This document shows positions 31,306-42,718 of a stretch of 64,000 nucleotides of DNA, piece after piece. The position numbers and the translations under genes are program-made. Under the pieces are notes generated by a model, which saw only the letters and a list, made by a program, of their open reading frames with translations, was not told the DNA's origin and did no database searches. This DNA comes from Ehretia macrophylla. Its lineage: Eukaryota; Streptophyta; Magnoliopsida; Boraginales; Ehretiaceae. Location of the stretch: NCBI GenBank assembly GCA_037974665.1, contig CM075769.1, positions 22,222,139 through 22,286,138 on the forward strand, read 5' to 3'. Within the stretch, counting starts at the first letter, position 1. Each line of letters opens with the position of its first letter.

Positions 31306-33407
31306 TGTCACACCCCAACCCCGACCTATTACTAGGATAAGGCCGGAACATGACGTGTACTAGATAAATAAACCTGTACAATCATCAAATCATAACCTAG
31401 ACATTTATAAATCTCACAAGTAACTTCAAGAAGGGTGCCCAAAACTAACGACACTTCAACCTTCATTAACCTATTTTATATATACAAGGCCTAGTAATAC
31501 CCATCAAGCATGTTACAAATCTTTCAAGCCTTCTAGGCCTCAAAAGAATAAGACAATAGTGAAATTACAATCCAACATCCCAAAAGAATATTACAGTTAT
31601 TAAAGTTGTTTACATTAACTTAGTTCCTAACATCCAAACATTCATCATTACAAGCAAGCAAAGCCGGATCACAACAAGCAGAAGTCTGACTCGTCACACA
31701 AGTAAGCCTCGCCCTCGGCTTGAGCTGCTGGCTCGGACGCAGCCTCACCTGAAATAGTGTCATGAAAAAGGTGCGCTACACCACTTAGTTCAATGAGGGA
31801 TAACGGGAAGGGGGTTTCGCAAGAGTTTTAATCTTTCGAAACCATTTAGAAAACATGTTATGCGTGGATAACGAATAAGTACAAGCAATAATGAATAAGT
31901 ATTAACACATAGCTCTACCCTTTGAGGTCCTCAAGGAACCAAACGAAGGTAGTTTTTACCATATATCAAAGGATACGGTTTTAATTGTTGGAGGCAGCCA
32001 GCCTTGATTTAGTCCTCATCCCTTTTTCCCCAACTCCAAACATTATGTGATATACGGATATCCACCGGAGACTATGGTAGTTGAGACTGACTGGTAGCCC
32101 GATGCTACCTAGGAGAAACAAATGCAACCATACCCATAATTGTGGTTGTAACCATCGCGCTCGTAGTTGTTACTTGTAAGCATAACATAAACAACATGAT
32201 ACAAGGGAGGGCAACAAAATAGGTTGCCTCCGTTAAACCATCATGTGCAAGCATTTGATCAAATAAAGGCATCAAACAAGCATGTGAAAGTACATGTCTT
32301 ACACATAATTATGCATCAAATATATCCCACACTTAAGCATCTCATGACCCTTGATAGCTCATAAAGTAGCCACATACTAAAGGAGAGTGCAATAGCCCTT
32401 TAGGACCTCTCAAGGTAGCAAGAAAACTCCAAACAAGCGAAACTGCATTAGCCTAACTTATATGGTTAAGTTTTATACTTTCTTAAATGCCAATTAATCT
32501 GATTTTGGTATATAATTAAAGCCTATCGAAAGTAGATAGTCTTAAAATCAAACGAAACTCAATTCGGAATTGAATTGAGTGAGATATGGCCTTTGAAAAA
32601 AAATTTGCGCGAATTTGTCAAAAATATGGTCGAGTAAATCCGCTCAAGTAACTCGACCGGATCCACTCTTCCGGATGGGTGGCAGTGAGCATCTGGTTGA
32701 GTAAATCCAGTCGAATAACTCGACTGGGTCTACTCTTCCAGATAAGTGGTAGAGAGCATCCTTTCTCTCATCCGAATAGAGCATTTTACCCACGAATTCA
32801 AGGCTTTCTCTCCTATTTTAAAACCTAAGTTGCATATGCTATTGCCATGCTCCAAATCATCAACTTCACATACAACAACACAAGATTTCAATATATCCTA
32901 ACATCATCTACATCACATAAACCTATCCACAACAAATACCCATTAGCAAACCCAAGCTTGTCAACTAGGGTAGCTCAATCTCAACTTCTAGCAAGCCAAA
33001 TACATGTACAACATACATCTCAACCTTATACTAGTACTCAAGGGCTTAAGCAAGATTCTTATGACACTACACAACAACATATACTAGTACTCAAGGGCTC
33101 AAGCAAGATTCTTATGACACTTCACAACAACATTGAACCCTAGTTAACCAACAAAACCCCCATTACACAACACAAGTTCATATCTACCATTAACAAGCTC
33201 AATACCTACACATAAAGTATATAACAAGCTATATGACTTTACAAAGCCTTTTGAAAATCATCCCTTACCTTAGCTTTGTAGGAAAATTGCAAGTGTGGAG
33301 TTAGAGAGCTTGAAAATGCAAGATAATGCTTGAAAAATGCTTGAAACAACTTAGTCCCCCTTTTTCTTCTTCTTCTTCTTCCTTTGGTTGATCGTGCAAT
33401 ATGTGTG
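31306..33407 (-). repeat. 3' LTR of gypsy C, distal part
   Basis: It starts TGTCACACCCC on the plus strand and matches 54416-58890 after removal of J. GTATCCTTT read on the minus strand is at 31968-31976, hairpin GAGGCAAC/GTTGCCCTC at 32207-32230, and hairpin GGTAGC/GCTACC in 32089-32112. Two 67-nt repeats with GGTCGAGT and ACTCGACC arms lie at 32624-32760. A 53-bp tandem duplication (33028-33080, 33081-33133) is absent from the other LTR. Donor-like AAG/GTAAGGG is at 33267-33268 (minus). The sequence is interrupted by D at 33408. Confidence 0.9.
33028..33133. repeat. 53-bp tandem duplication private to the left LTR of C
   Basis: The units at 33028-33080 and 33081-33133 both begin ATACTAGTACTCAAGGGC and differ at only a few bases. 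The 5' LTR (near 58545-58605) has a single unit, so the duplication arose after insertion of C. Confidence 0.9.
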
Positions 33408-36348
33408 TATATAAGGTCCAACCTCGGTTTACATGCGATACCTCGATATTTGTGTACTAATCTTGAACTGCGTGTCTTAACCTAGATTTAAGTGCCTTAT
33501 CTTGAATTACGTATATTAGCATTAGAATATGTGCAATCACCTAGGAGTACGTGCCTTACTTCGTAGTGCGTGCCCTAAACCTAGGATTCCCTGCCTACAC
33601 ATTAACCAAAGAAGATTCTGCCCAAAGCACTATACATTATTATATTCCCCAATTCAAATCCTACAAACTCCACTAACACTAAAATATTATCAAAACTATC
33701 ATAAACATTCCACTAAATATTATTTTAATCCCAAGTCAAACCACTAAAGGACAAAAGCTTACCAAACCCTAAACATTCCTTATTCTATTCTAAAACCCAT
33801 GTACCTCAAATTCTACACTTACCATAATCTATTATATACTTAAAAAGAATCTGAAATTTCAAATTCTTCAAGCCTTGGCTGGCCATACACCATACACTAT
33901 ACAATTCAAATATTGCCAAGTCAAATACATGCCTTACAATATTCATTAGAATATTCTATGCTTTACTTAACTCCTAAGCACTTTTACTAAAACCAATACA
34001 TTCTCTTCCACCTAATATCCCCTAAAACAATAAAATAATCAAGAACAATAGAAATTCTGACCATAACAATCAGCCATACACGGCCAACACTAGGCAATAT
34101 GCCTAGACAAGTTCTTACACCTATGTCATGCATTTTCTAATACCTATGCACTATTTTACTAAGCCCTAAGCCTCCAACACCATCTTACACTTATTCCCTG
34201 ATCAATTACAATACCAAGACAGAATAATAAGTAAATTTGAAAAGCATCTTGATTACACAAGCCATCCAATTTCAGACAAGGCATTGTACACACATAAAAT
34301 ACAACATTTTTGTAAAAATACTTTAGCTTTCTCTCTCTTTCCTCTCTCTGCCGACTAGACCACCACCCATGCTTCTTACACCATTCAAAATATGCACAAA
34401 ACACCATTATTCTCTGCCATTCAAGTCCCAAGGGCTGACCATGCTAGCAAAACAACTAAAACACACAAAAATACATAACTCTCTCACTTTCTTGGCCAAA
34501 TGCTCCAAGACCTCTAAGATTTCTCTCCTCTGATGACTTCACACACTCTCACACACCAAAGTGCCTGCTCAAACTGATCAACTAATAAAATTTAGCTCCT
34601 AAGCACGGCCAAGACAAGAAAATAACAAAACAAGCACTCAAAGACCCACTTTCAGCCATAGGTGAGTTTTGTGCATTTTTTTCCTTTTCTTTTCATTTTA
34701 ATCACATGCATACCTTCATTAGACATTAACTAAGCTAGTAATTAAGGAAGGAAAGGAGAGATTCACGGCTAAGCTTGGAAAAGAGGCCTACTTTGCATTT
34801 CGGGCATTTTCAAGAACGATTCTTGCATTTCACCTATCAAATTGCTAAGGTGAGGGTTAAAACTATTTTTTTAATGTTTTTAAAGCTTATAAGCATATGT
34901 ATATATGTGATATAATCTTGCATGCTTAGAAACAAAGACGATGAGTTTAAACATGACTGAAGAATCTTGAACAACTCACTAACTTCAATGTTTTGAGCAC
35001 TTTTAAAATAGTAAACGATCTCAAAAATTGACGAAACTTGGTAGGCAGCTATATTTTTTAGTTTTGAACAAATCTTAAAGAAATACACTAGAGCTAATTT
35101 GGACGTTAAGACCACCTAATAGGGAAAAAATCGTAGGGTGTACTGGATAGTTATTAAAACTAGACTGGTTGCACGGTCTCACGAGAACGGTTATAACTCT
35201 TAGATCTTAACTCAAAATTGAATGAGGTTTGCAGTTAGAGTTAAAGCATTCGCAAATATTCGATTTGATATATGATTCATTGAATTTGGAGATTATTTAC
35301 TTGGGTAACTAACTGACGAATGTTAGGAAAATTAGTGAAGGTCGTAACTGAAATATGTGCTATAGGGTTGCAATGTGAGGGTTTCAAACTATTTTTGAAT
35401 GTTTTTCAAGTCCATGAGCTTGAATATATGTGTATATAGCCTTGCATGTGAACATCTATGATGGTGGTTGCTAGAAATCGTGTTTTGAAGCATATCGGGC
35501 CATAGCATGTGTTTGTATTGCTTAGAACTTGTGTTGCATGGACTGCTGAAGGCTGGAAAGATTGTTGAAGATATGTATTAACATGTTTCAAGTTGATTTT
35601 GAAGATGAATGTTGATTAACCTTGAAAATAGTTATAAATATGAAGGCTATAGTTGATTTTATGCTTGTTAGGGGCTTGATTCCTTGAGTGCATGTTATAT
35701 ATGATGCTATTAAGATGTGTATGTAACCGACCACGAGATGTTTAACATGTATTGCTTGATTCATGATGAGATTTTGGACGAATAGTGGTTATTATTGCAT
35801 GTAATGATGTATTTGAAGCCTTTAATCGGTTGAAACGCTTGTTTGAGGTCATTACTTTGAATTGCATGGATTTAATGGAAATACATGAGTTTCATAGTGG
35901 ACTGACTGGGGATGATTAAATGCTTGGAATAATGTTTCAGGTTGAGCTTAGGGTTGAAAATGGTTGAAACATGATGATAGATACATATATAACATGTTTT
36001 GGTGATTTCGTGTTTGTGTTGATGGATTTCATGACTTGCATGTGGTTTCAATGAGGGTATTTGGATTGTTTCAAGACTGCATGATAATTTTTGAATATCT
36101 ATAAGGATGATTTAGATGTTTCTTGTGACTAATAGTTGCTAAGACTTGCACCCGAGCATGAACCCTAAGCCTTAATTGCGAGCTAGGTCTCCTAAGTGTT
36201 AAATCGTGCTTTGTGTGACTTGTAATTGTGGTTATGATGGATGTTGTTAGACTGTCCGAAAAAGTTATTATAGCCTACTGCATGAACGATATTGATTACG
36301 GGGTCATACGTTAACTATTTGTACACCCGATCTTATGTATGATGTTAT
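33408..36348 (+). repeat. Solo LTR D, first segment (net about 4.2 kb, target duplication GTGTG)
   Basis: Flanked by GTGTG at 33403-33407 and 48768-48772. The left end reads TATATAAGG rather than TG, probably decayed. The right end is GGGCGTGACA at 48767. It opens with an array of nine 19-20-nt units (33430-33595). A donor-like AAG/GTGAGGG lies at 34850-34851 after a GCCTACTTTGCATTTC phrase shared with H. It is interrupted at 36349 by copia E and continues at 47504. No protein gene is seen in it. Confidence 0.7.
33430..33595. repeat. Array of nine degenerate 19-20-nt units
   Basis: The core NTG[CT] words occur at 33433, 33452, 33472, 33492, 33511, 33531, 33551, 33570 and 33591, spaced 19-21 nt, each followed by a CTTA or CCTA-like word. 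The consensus is close to ACGTGCCTTACCTAGAATT. It lies at the outer end of LTR D. Confidence 0.75.
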
Positions 36349-37271
36349 TGAAAGGATCGTGCTTACAAGAGGTGAATCACAACATATAGTGAGTTAGGTG
36401 GAAGCAAAAACTTGATTTCAAAAAATTTTCAGCAACACATATCATTTGTATTCACCATAATACCTTATGTCTAGTCCATGTAATCAACATATCTACTACA
36501 TATATAAACATATATATGAATGAACAAGAGTTATCAAGGTATACCTCTTGAAGATCTAGCCAAAGGAATGAAGAAGCTCCACAAGAATGATGACCAAGTC
36601 TTTCACACGTACAAAAGGTCTAGTTCGTCCACATGAGCATCCAAGAGCTTCTTCTCTACAAACCAAATCTTTGTACTAGCTATTTAGTTGGAGATATGAG
36701 CTTACACAAGTGTAGAGAGCAAGAGAAAAATTTTGCCCAAGAACTCTTCTCTTTGTCGAAAATGGAGAGAGCATAGAGAGAGAAAAATTCAGATTTTTTG
36801 CTCTTTAGTGTTAAGTCAAAAATCTGATTTTTTCTTTTTGCTTTCTTTGCATATATTTTTCCTATGCATACTTGTGTCTTGTGCATTCCATACATATATG
36901 TCTCCAATGCATCCTAGTGTCTTGTGCATTCCCAACATATATGTCTCCAATGCACCTTTGTGTCTTGTGCAACAATATAATACAAGTATATTATTTAGTG
37001 GAAAATTATGGAATTATCCATTATTCTTGCCACAATAAATTCTAGCCATAGATCTAGTCAAGATCAAATTTTGGCCTTAGATTATAATTAATCCTAATAA
37101 ATATTAGATTAATTAATTGGAAACTAACTTTCCATATTTGTACTTTGGCCTCAATACTTTCAATAGTTACATTTTTGGCCCATTACGTTTTAATGACCAA
37201 ACACAATAACGTTAACTATTTAACGTTTTCAAACTTATTGTAATGTGTAGGCATATAATATATATATATTT

Positions 37272-37329
<58 letters not shown>

Positions 37330-37829
37330 GTTGTATACGTTAATGGAACAATATGTAATTCTCCACTAACTTGCCAATTAAATCTTAGCCATGGAATTCA
37401 AATAAGATCAAATCTTGGCTCTTGGATTATAATTAATCCTAATCAATATTAGATTAATCAATTGGAAACTAACTTTCCATATTTATACTTTTGGCCCAAC
37501 ACCTTCAATAATTACACTTTTGGTCCATTACTACTTAATGACCAAATATAACAACGTTAACTCTTTAACGTTTCCAAACTCATTGTAAGCTCATTATAGA
37601 AACTTTATTCATGATACTCAAACGTGTGTGACTCTCTAGATTCACCACCGTATAGCAATGAGGGACGATTAAACCCTTTCAATCTATTCCTAAAATGTCT
37701 CTGTCATTCTCGGAATACCCTCACGTTCTAGAGTGACGCCTAGTAACATATCAAGACAATATATACGGTAATGAAGTCAATTTCTTGTGAATCTATTTAT
37801 AGTCGCTAATTATCATGCAATCCAATCCT
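36349..37829 (-). repeat. Partial 3' LTR of E
   Basis: It begins TGAAAGGATCGTGC on the plus strand and is collinear with 45174-46654. It stops at CAATCCTT where gypsy F begins. The remaining 850 bp of the LTR are not found after F, so they were deleted. It includes a long TA microsatellite (37274-37326). Confidence 0.9.
37274..37326. repeat. (TA)n microsatellite in the left LTR of E
   Basis: A pure AT alternation of about 50 bp. The matching microsatellite in the right LTR is at about 46102-46149, with small length and phase differences. Confidence 0.9.
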
Positions 37830-40288
37830 TGTAACGCCCCGAACCCAACCCCACGCTAATAGTCAGGCTCGGACCCGTCACTCGGACAGAGTCTCCTCTG
37901 TACCAAGGACAAAACTGATACCTGTAAACATTCATTCAAGACATCTGAACTAAAAGCAACAACTTATCAACAATAACTCCCAAGCCAAAACACAATCACA
38001 AGGCCATCCTAGCCTTGGAGCAACAATATTCTACTAAGCACACAAGCATGCGAGATAAGTTAGTTTTAGTCATAAGTAATTAAATACAATAAAATTCTAA
38101 GTTCCATATGAAGATTAACAAACACTCCAAGCATGCAAGGGAAATTAAAGTCTAGAATTCATTATTACAATCCAACAACTTTCCTTAACATCCTAGTACA
38201 CATCTACTAGACATATATATACAAGACTCCAAAGTCTCAAAATACATTAATAACAAGAACTCCACGTAAGAAGCACATAAAATCCACCTCAGCACACAAG
38301 ACACAAGATCACTGATTCTGATCTACTTGAACTTCTTCTTCTTCTCCTACTTCTAACAGCTGGGGATTCACCTCAGCTTCTCCTGAAACATTTCAAATGA
38401 GGAGTGAGCAACAAAGTTGCCCAGCGAGGGAGGTGATGCAGCATGCCAACGTGCAATATGATATGCAACACAAGTAAACATATATACAAGCCACATAAAC
38501 TAACAAGACAATAAGTCAAACTATTAATTACTTTAAAAAGGATACGGTTCCACTTCCAAGATTTCATCCACGAGCCATGATCCACGAGTATCACGAATAT
38601 GCCGGCAAACCCCAAACACCACAATTGGGATACTCCGGATGTATCCCGATCCTACGACCCTTTCTCCCGAGGTAGGTCCATGCCCAGCAGGTGAACCACG
38701 CCTCTGGGGTAGTGGAGTATGCCTCAGCGAGAAGGGAATAGGCACCATGGTAGTCGAGGGAGCACGGCAAGCCCGATGCCGCCCGTGTTTCTCGACGCTA
38801 CCATGTCCGATAAAGGTTGCGCAACCCAAAACAAGTCACAAGCAATCAATAATATCACATAACACGTAAGAGGGACGACAAAGTAAGCCGCCCTCACATA
38901 TATGCACGATAAAAGTTCATATATGCACGATATTAACTAATAGATGCCAAAAGAAACAATCAACACAATTAATTCCAATAATCTACTCAAATAACTTAAA
39001 TAGATCCTAAATATTCAATGCAAAGCATTACTAACACACAACAAGTTCCAATTGCAACTAAAAAGGCTAAAAACTACTTTTCCCCTTTCTTTAACCGAGC
39101 TTTCTTTCTCCTAAGCATAGTTTGAGATTCCAAATCATACCCTAGTCTTTCTATATTCCTAATTAAGCTCAAAGGTATCCTTTAAAGTCACTAAAACTCA
39201 TTTTTGAAGCAAAAGTTCGGGAAGGCCCCGAACGGATTTGAACTATAGCCATACTAACCGAACCCCAATTTCGCGAAACGAAAGCACCAAAGGTGCTTCC
39301 TTAGCTCAAGGATACCCAAATCGATGCCCAAATTTGCCCGGATTGCTTAACGTATAAAACCCCCTTTTTAAAGTAAGCTTATTATGCAATTAAATTCAAA
39401 TTCGAGTGTTTCAACCTAACGTGGCTTTTCAACTATCTTCCCTAAGGTCTAGAGCACCTAATTGAGGCATCAATTCAAGCCAATTATCCAATTTTCTCAA
39501 AACCCTAGTTTTAGGCACTATTCATCACCTCTTTGATCAATCTCAACATTCAACCATTAACTATGTTATCAAACCTCAAAAGTTAGCTCTAGAGACTTTA
39601 AATAACTCATAGGAAGCATTCATAACAAGATATATAGCTATAATTGACAAATCAATAAAATTGAACATATGCATATAAACTTTAAACTCAAGAAAATAAG
39701 ACTCCCTCACAATTTTGAAGATGGAGAAGCTTTGTTGAAGGTCCTAAGTTGCTCAAAAATCTTCCCAAGATCAATCTAATAGCTCAAAGTGCAAGATTGA
39801 AGAAGCAAAAATCCTTTTTTTCCTCCTTGAAGTGGACGGCCAAGGCTAGGGGACATGGATGGAATTTTTGCAATTGTTTTTGAGAGTTAATATGTTATGT
39901 GATGTTTTTTGCTTATTTCATATATGTTTATATGTTATTAAATAGGTCAAATTTCATAAAAACTTAGTCAAACTAGGCCAAAATGCAATTTCAATTATTT
40001 TTAGTTGCAAATGTTACTATTCTTACGTAACACTATTCAAAGCTCACAGAAAATATTTTTCAAACGCATACTCCTAAGCTCGAAAATTCAAAACGAAAAT
40101 TTCTTGGTTCCTTTTAAATGTCGAGTGACCTAGGAAAAATTTAAAATCAAGCTTTCGAAACAGTCGAAAATATTATGAATAGTAACCCACAACAAAAACA
40201 ATTAACAAGAAAAATGATGCACGTAGAAATGCGCACATAAGTATGCAACTATTATAATAAATTTAGGGTGAAATTCTCGGGTGTCACA
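37830..40288 (-). repeat. 3' LTR of gypsy F (2459 bp)
   Basis: In element orientation it starts TGTGACACCCGAG at 40288, directly after the polypurine tract, and ends GGGGCGTTACA at 37830. It is related to solo LTR S1. Module parts on the minus strand: hairpin GAGGGCGGC/GTCGTCCCTC (38870-38895), palindrome GGTTGCGCAACC (38815-38826), GGCAAGCCCGATGCCGCCC box (38766-38784, plus reading), GTATCCTTT (38537-38545), hairpin GGGCAAC/GTTGCTC (38406-38422), acceptor TTTCAG with the exon from 38382, and an acidic frame ending at 38309-38311. Confidence 0.93.
38309..38895 (-). other. Conserved structured LTR module, copy in F
   Basis: All parts of the module are present and well preserved, in the same order as in S1. 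The last frame reads EVGEEEEVQVDQNQ before its stop, and starts in the same phase (two bases after the AG) as in S1 and K. Confidence 0.6.
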
Positions 40289-42718
40289 CCCTCTCCCCCT
40301 TAAACTAATTGCGTCATCGCAATTCTTACATGATTCGGCAAAGAGCTCCGGATACTTCTCTCTGATCTGATCTTCTCGCTCCCAAGTGGCATCCTCAACC
40401 CCATGATGATCCCAGAGAACTTTTACCATAGGAATATTTTTAGTCCTAAGTTCCTGAATCTTTCGGTCAACCACTCGAAGAGGTTTCTCAACATAAGCTA
40501 AGGACTCATCAATCTCCAACGGCTCCGGTTCAATGATATGCGACGGATCAGGATTATACTTTCTCAACAGTGACACATGAAAAACATCATGAATCCGACC
40601 CAAACTCGGAGGTAAGGCCAATCTGTAAGCTAAATCCCCAACCTTCTCAGTGATCTCAAATGGTCCCACGTATCTAGGACTAAGTTTACCTCCTTTGCCG
40701 TGCCGAATCAAACCTTTTCGCGGAGAGACTTTCAAGAAAACATGATCACCCTTAGAAAATACTAAGTCCCGTCGACGTCTATCAGCATAATTCTTCTGTC
40801 GACTTTGAGCTGTAAGCATCCTTTTCTTTATAAGTCTCACATTATCCACCATTTTAATCATCTCCGGAAGAATAGCAGGATCAACTGATTTCATCTCACC
40901 TACCTCATCCCAATACAACGGAGACCGACATTTTCGCCCATAAAGTGCCTCGTAGGGTGCCATGCCAATAGTGGCCTGATAACTGTTATTGTAAGCAAAC
41001 TCTGCTAGAGGCAGATATTTCTCCCAATTCTTGCCAAAATCCAGAACACAGGCTCTCAACATATCCTCCAGTATCCTGATAGTCCTCTCCGACTGACCAT
41101 CCGTCTGCGGGTGATAAGCAGTACTAAAACTCAAATTAGTCCCCAAAGCCTTTTGTAGTTTCTGCTAGAACTGTGATGTAAACCTGGGATCCCTGTCTGA
41201 CACTATCTGGGATGGAACTCCATGCAGTCTCACAATATTTTCAACATAAAGCTCAGCCAATTTATCGAGAGAATCTATTTTCTTTGTAGCAATAAAATGC
41301 GAACTCTTCGTCAACCTGTCTACTACAACCCACACCGAATCATTACCTCGTGGTGATCTCGGTAAATCCGACACAAGATCCATAGTAACCTGATCCCATT
41401 TCCAAACCGGAATCTCCAACGGCTGCAACAATCCTGCTGGCCTCTGATGCTCTGCCTTAACTTTCTGACAAGTCAAACATTTAGCTACATACTCAGCTAT
41501 CTCTCTCTTCATGTTGTTCCACCAGAAATTCTGTTTCAAATCTCTATACATTTTTGTGCTTCCAGGATGAATTGTATATTTAGAAGCATGAGCCTCAGCA
41601 AGAATCTCATCTTTCACAGTCGAATTACTAGGAATGCAAATTCTATTCTTGTACCTGAGAAGTCCATCATCATGCATCTTAAAGTCGGACTCTCCCCCTT
41701 TTGACTTCTCTAAAAGCTTCAACAGCTGAGAATCTGATTGTTGCGCTTCTCTGATTCTAGATAGCAATAAAGATTTGATTTGTAAACCAGCAAATTGAAT
41801 ACCTGATCTAGAAGCTTTCGGTTTCCATAAGCACAGTTCTTCCACAATCTCCCAATCCTTGATTATCAAACTAGACACAGAAGCTTTCCGGCTCAGTGCA
41901 TCTGCAACAGTATTAGCTTTTCTCGGCAAATAGCTAATGGTACAGTTATAATCATTTAACAATTCTAGCCAACGCCTTTGCCTCATATTCAAATCTTTTT
42001 GAGAAAACAAATATTTCAAACTTTTATGATCAGTAAATATTTCAAATTTGTTGCCCCATAAATAATGCCGCCATTTCTTCAAAGCAAAGACAACAGCTGC
42101 GAGCTCTAAATCATGTGTAGGATAATTGAGTTCATATGGTTTCAATTTCCTAGAGGCATATGCTATGACTTTACCATTTTGCATCAAAACACAACCTAAC
42201 CCTTCTTTCGAAGCGTCACTATAAATCACCAAGTTCTCGGTTCCCTCAGGCAAGGCAAGGATAGGTGCAGTGGTAAGTCTCTTTTTCAACTCCTGGAAAC
42301 TAGCTTCACATTTATCATCCCAATTAAACACAGTTTTCTTCTGAGTTAAAGTGGTCAAAGGTCCTGCAATCTTTGAAAAATCTTTAACAAATCGCCTATA
42401 ATAGCCCGCTAATCCCAAGAAACTACGGACTTCCGTGATAGTTTCAGGTCTCTTCCACGACATAACTACATCAATTTTAGCAGGATCAACAGATATTCCC
42501 TCCTGGGAAATGATATGACCTAAAAAGGCAACCTGTTTCAACCAGAATTCGCATTTGCTAAATTTGGCAAACAACTTGTGTTCTTGCAGGGTTTTAAGTA
42601 CAATCCTCAAATGCTCTTCATGCTCTGACTCAGATTTAGAGTATACTAATATGTCATCAATAAAAATCACCACAAATTGATCAAGATAGGGTCGAAATAC
42701 TCTCTGCATCAAATCTAT
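40202..42718 (-). pseudogene. Partial pol of gypsy F: RT C-terminal part, RNase H, integrase, chromodomain
   Basis: It starts inside the RT, upstream part deleted ([24 protein letters not shown] intact). RNase H follows ([40 protein letters not shown]). The integrase has its zinc region ([21 protein letters not shown]) and DDE residues: D in [11 protein letters not shown] in [10 protein letters not shown] in [10 protein letters not shown] chromodomain-like end follows ([28 protein letters not shown]). One nonsense codon at 41162-41164 (TAG for TGG) splits the frame after RFTSQF. The frame then runs past the polypurine tract into the LTR. It is the best preserved pol in the window. Confidence 0.93.
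40289..40300 (-). other. Polypurine tract of gypsy F
   Basis: On the minus strand it reads AAGGGGGAGAGGG directly before the TGTGACACC start of the 3' LTR. It primes plus-strand DNA synthesis in this class of elements. Confidence 0.85.

Noticed and set aside
33430..33595. CRISPR-like array
   Set aside because: Units are only about 20 nt, degenerate and without spacers, and lie within a plant LTR.
37258..37452. Small frame with a Tyr-Ile run in the (TA)n tract
   Set aside because: It is a translation of a microsatellite inside the LTR of E.
38533..38829. 98-codon frame in LTR F as a protein gene
   Set aside because: It overlaps hairpins and the palindrome, and corresponding regions in S1 and G give unrelated translations. 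Structure rather than coding explains the conservation.
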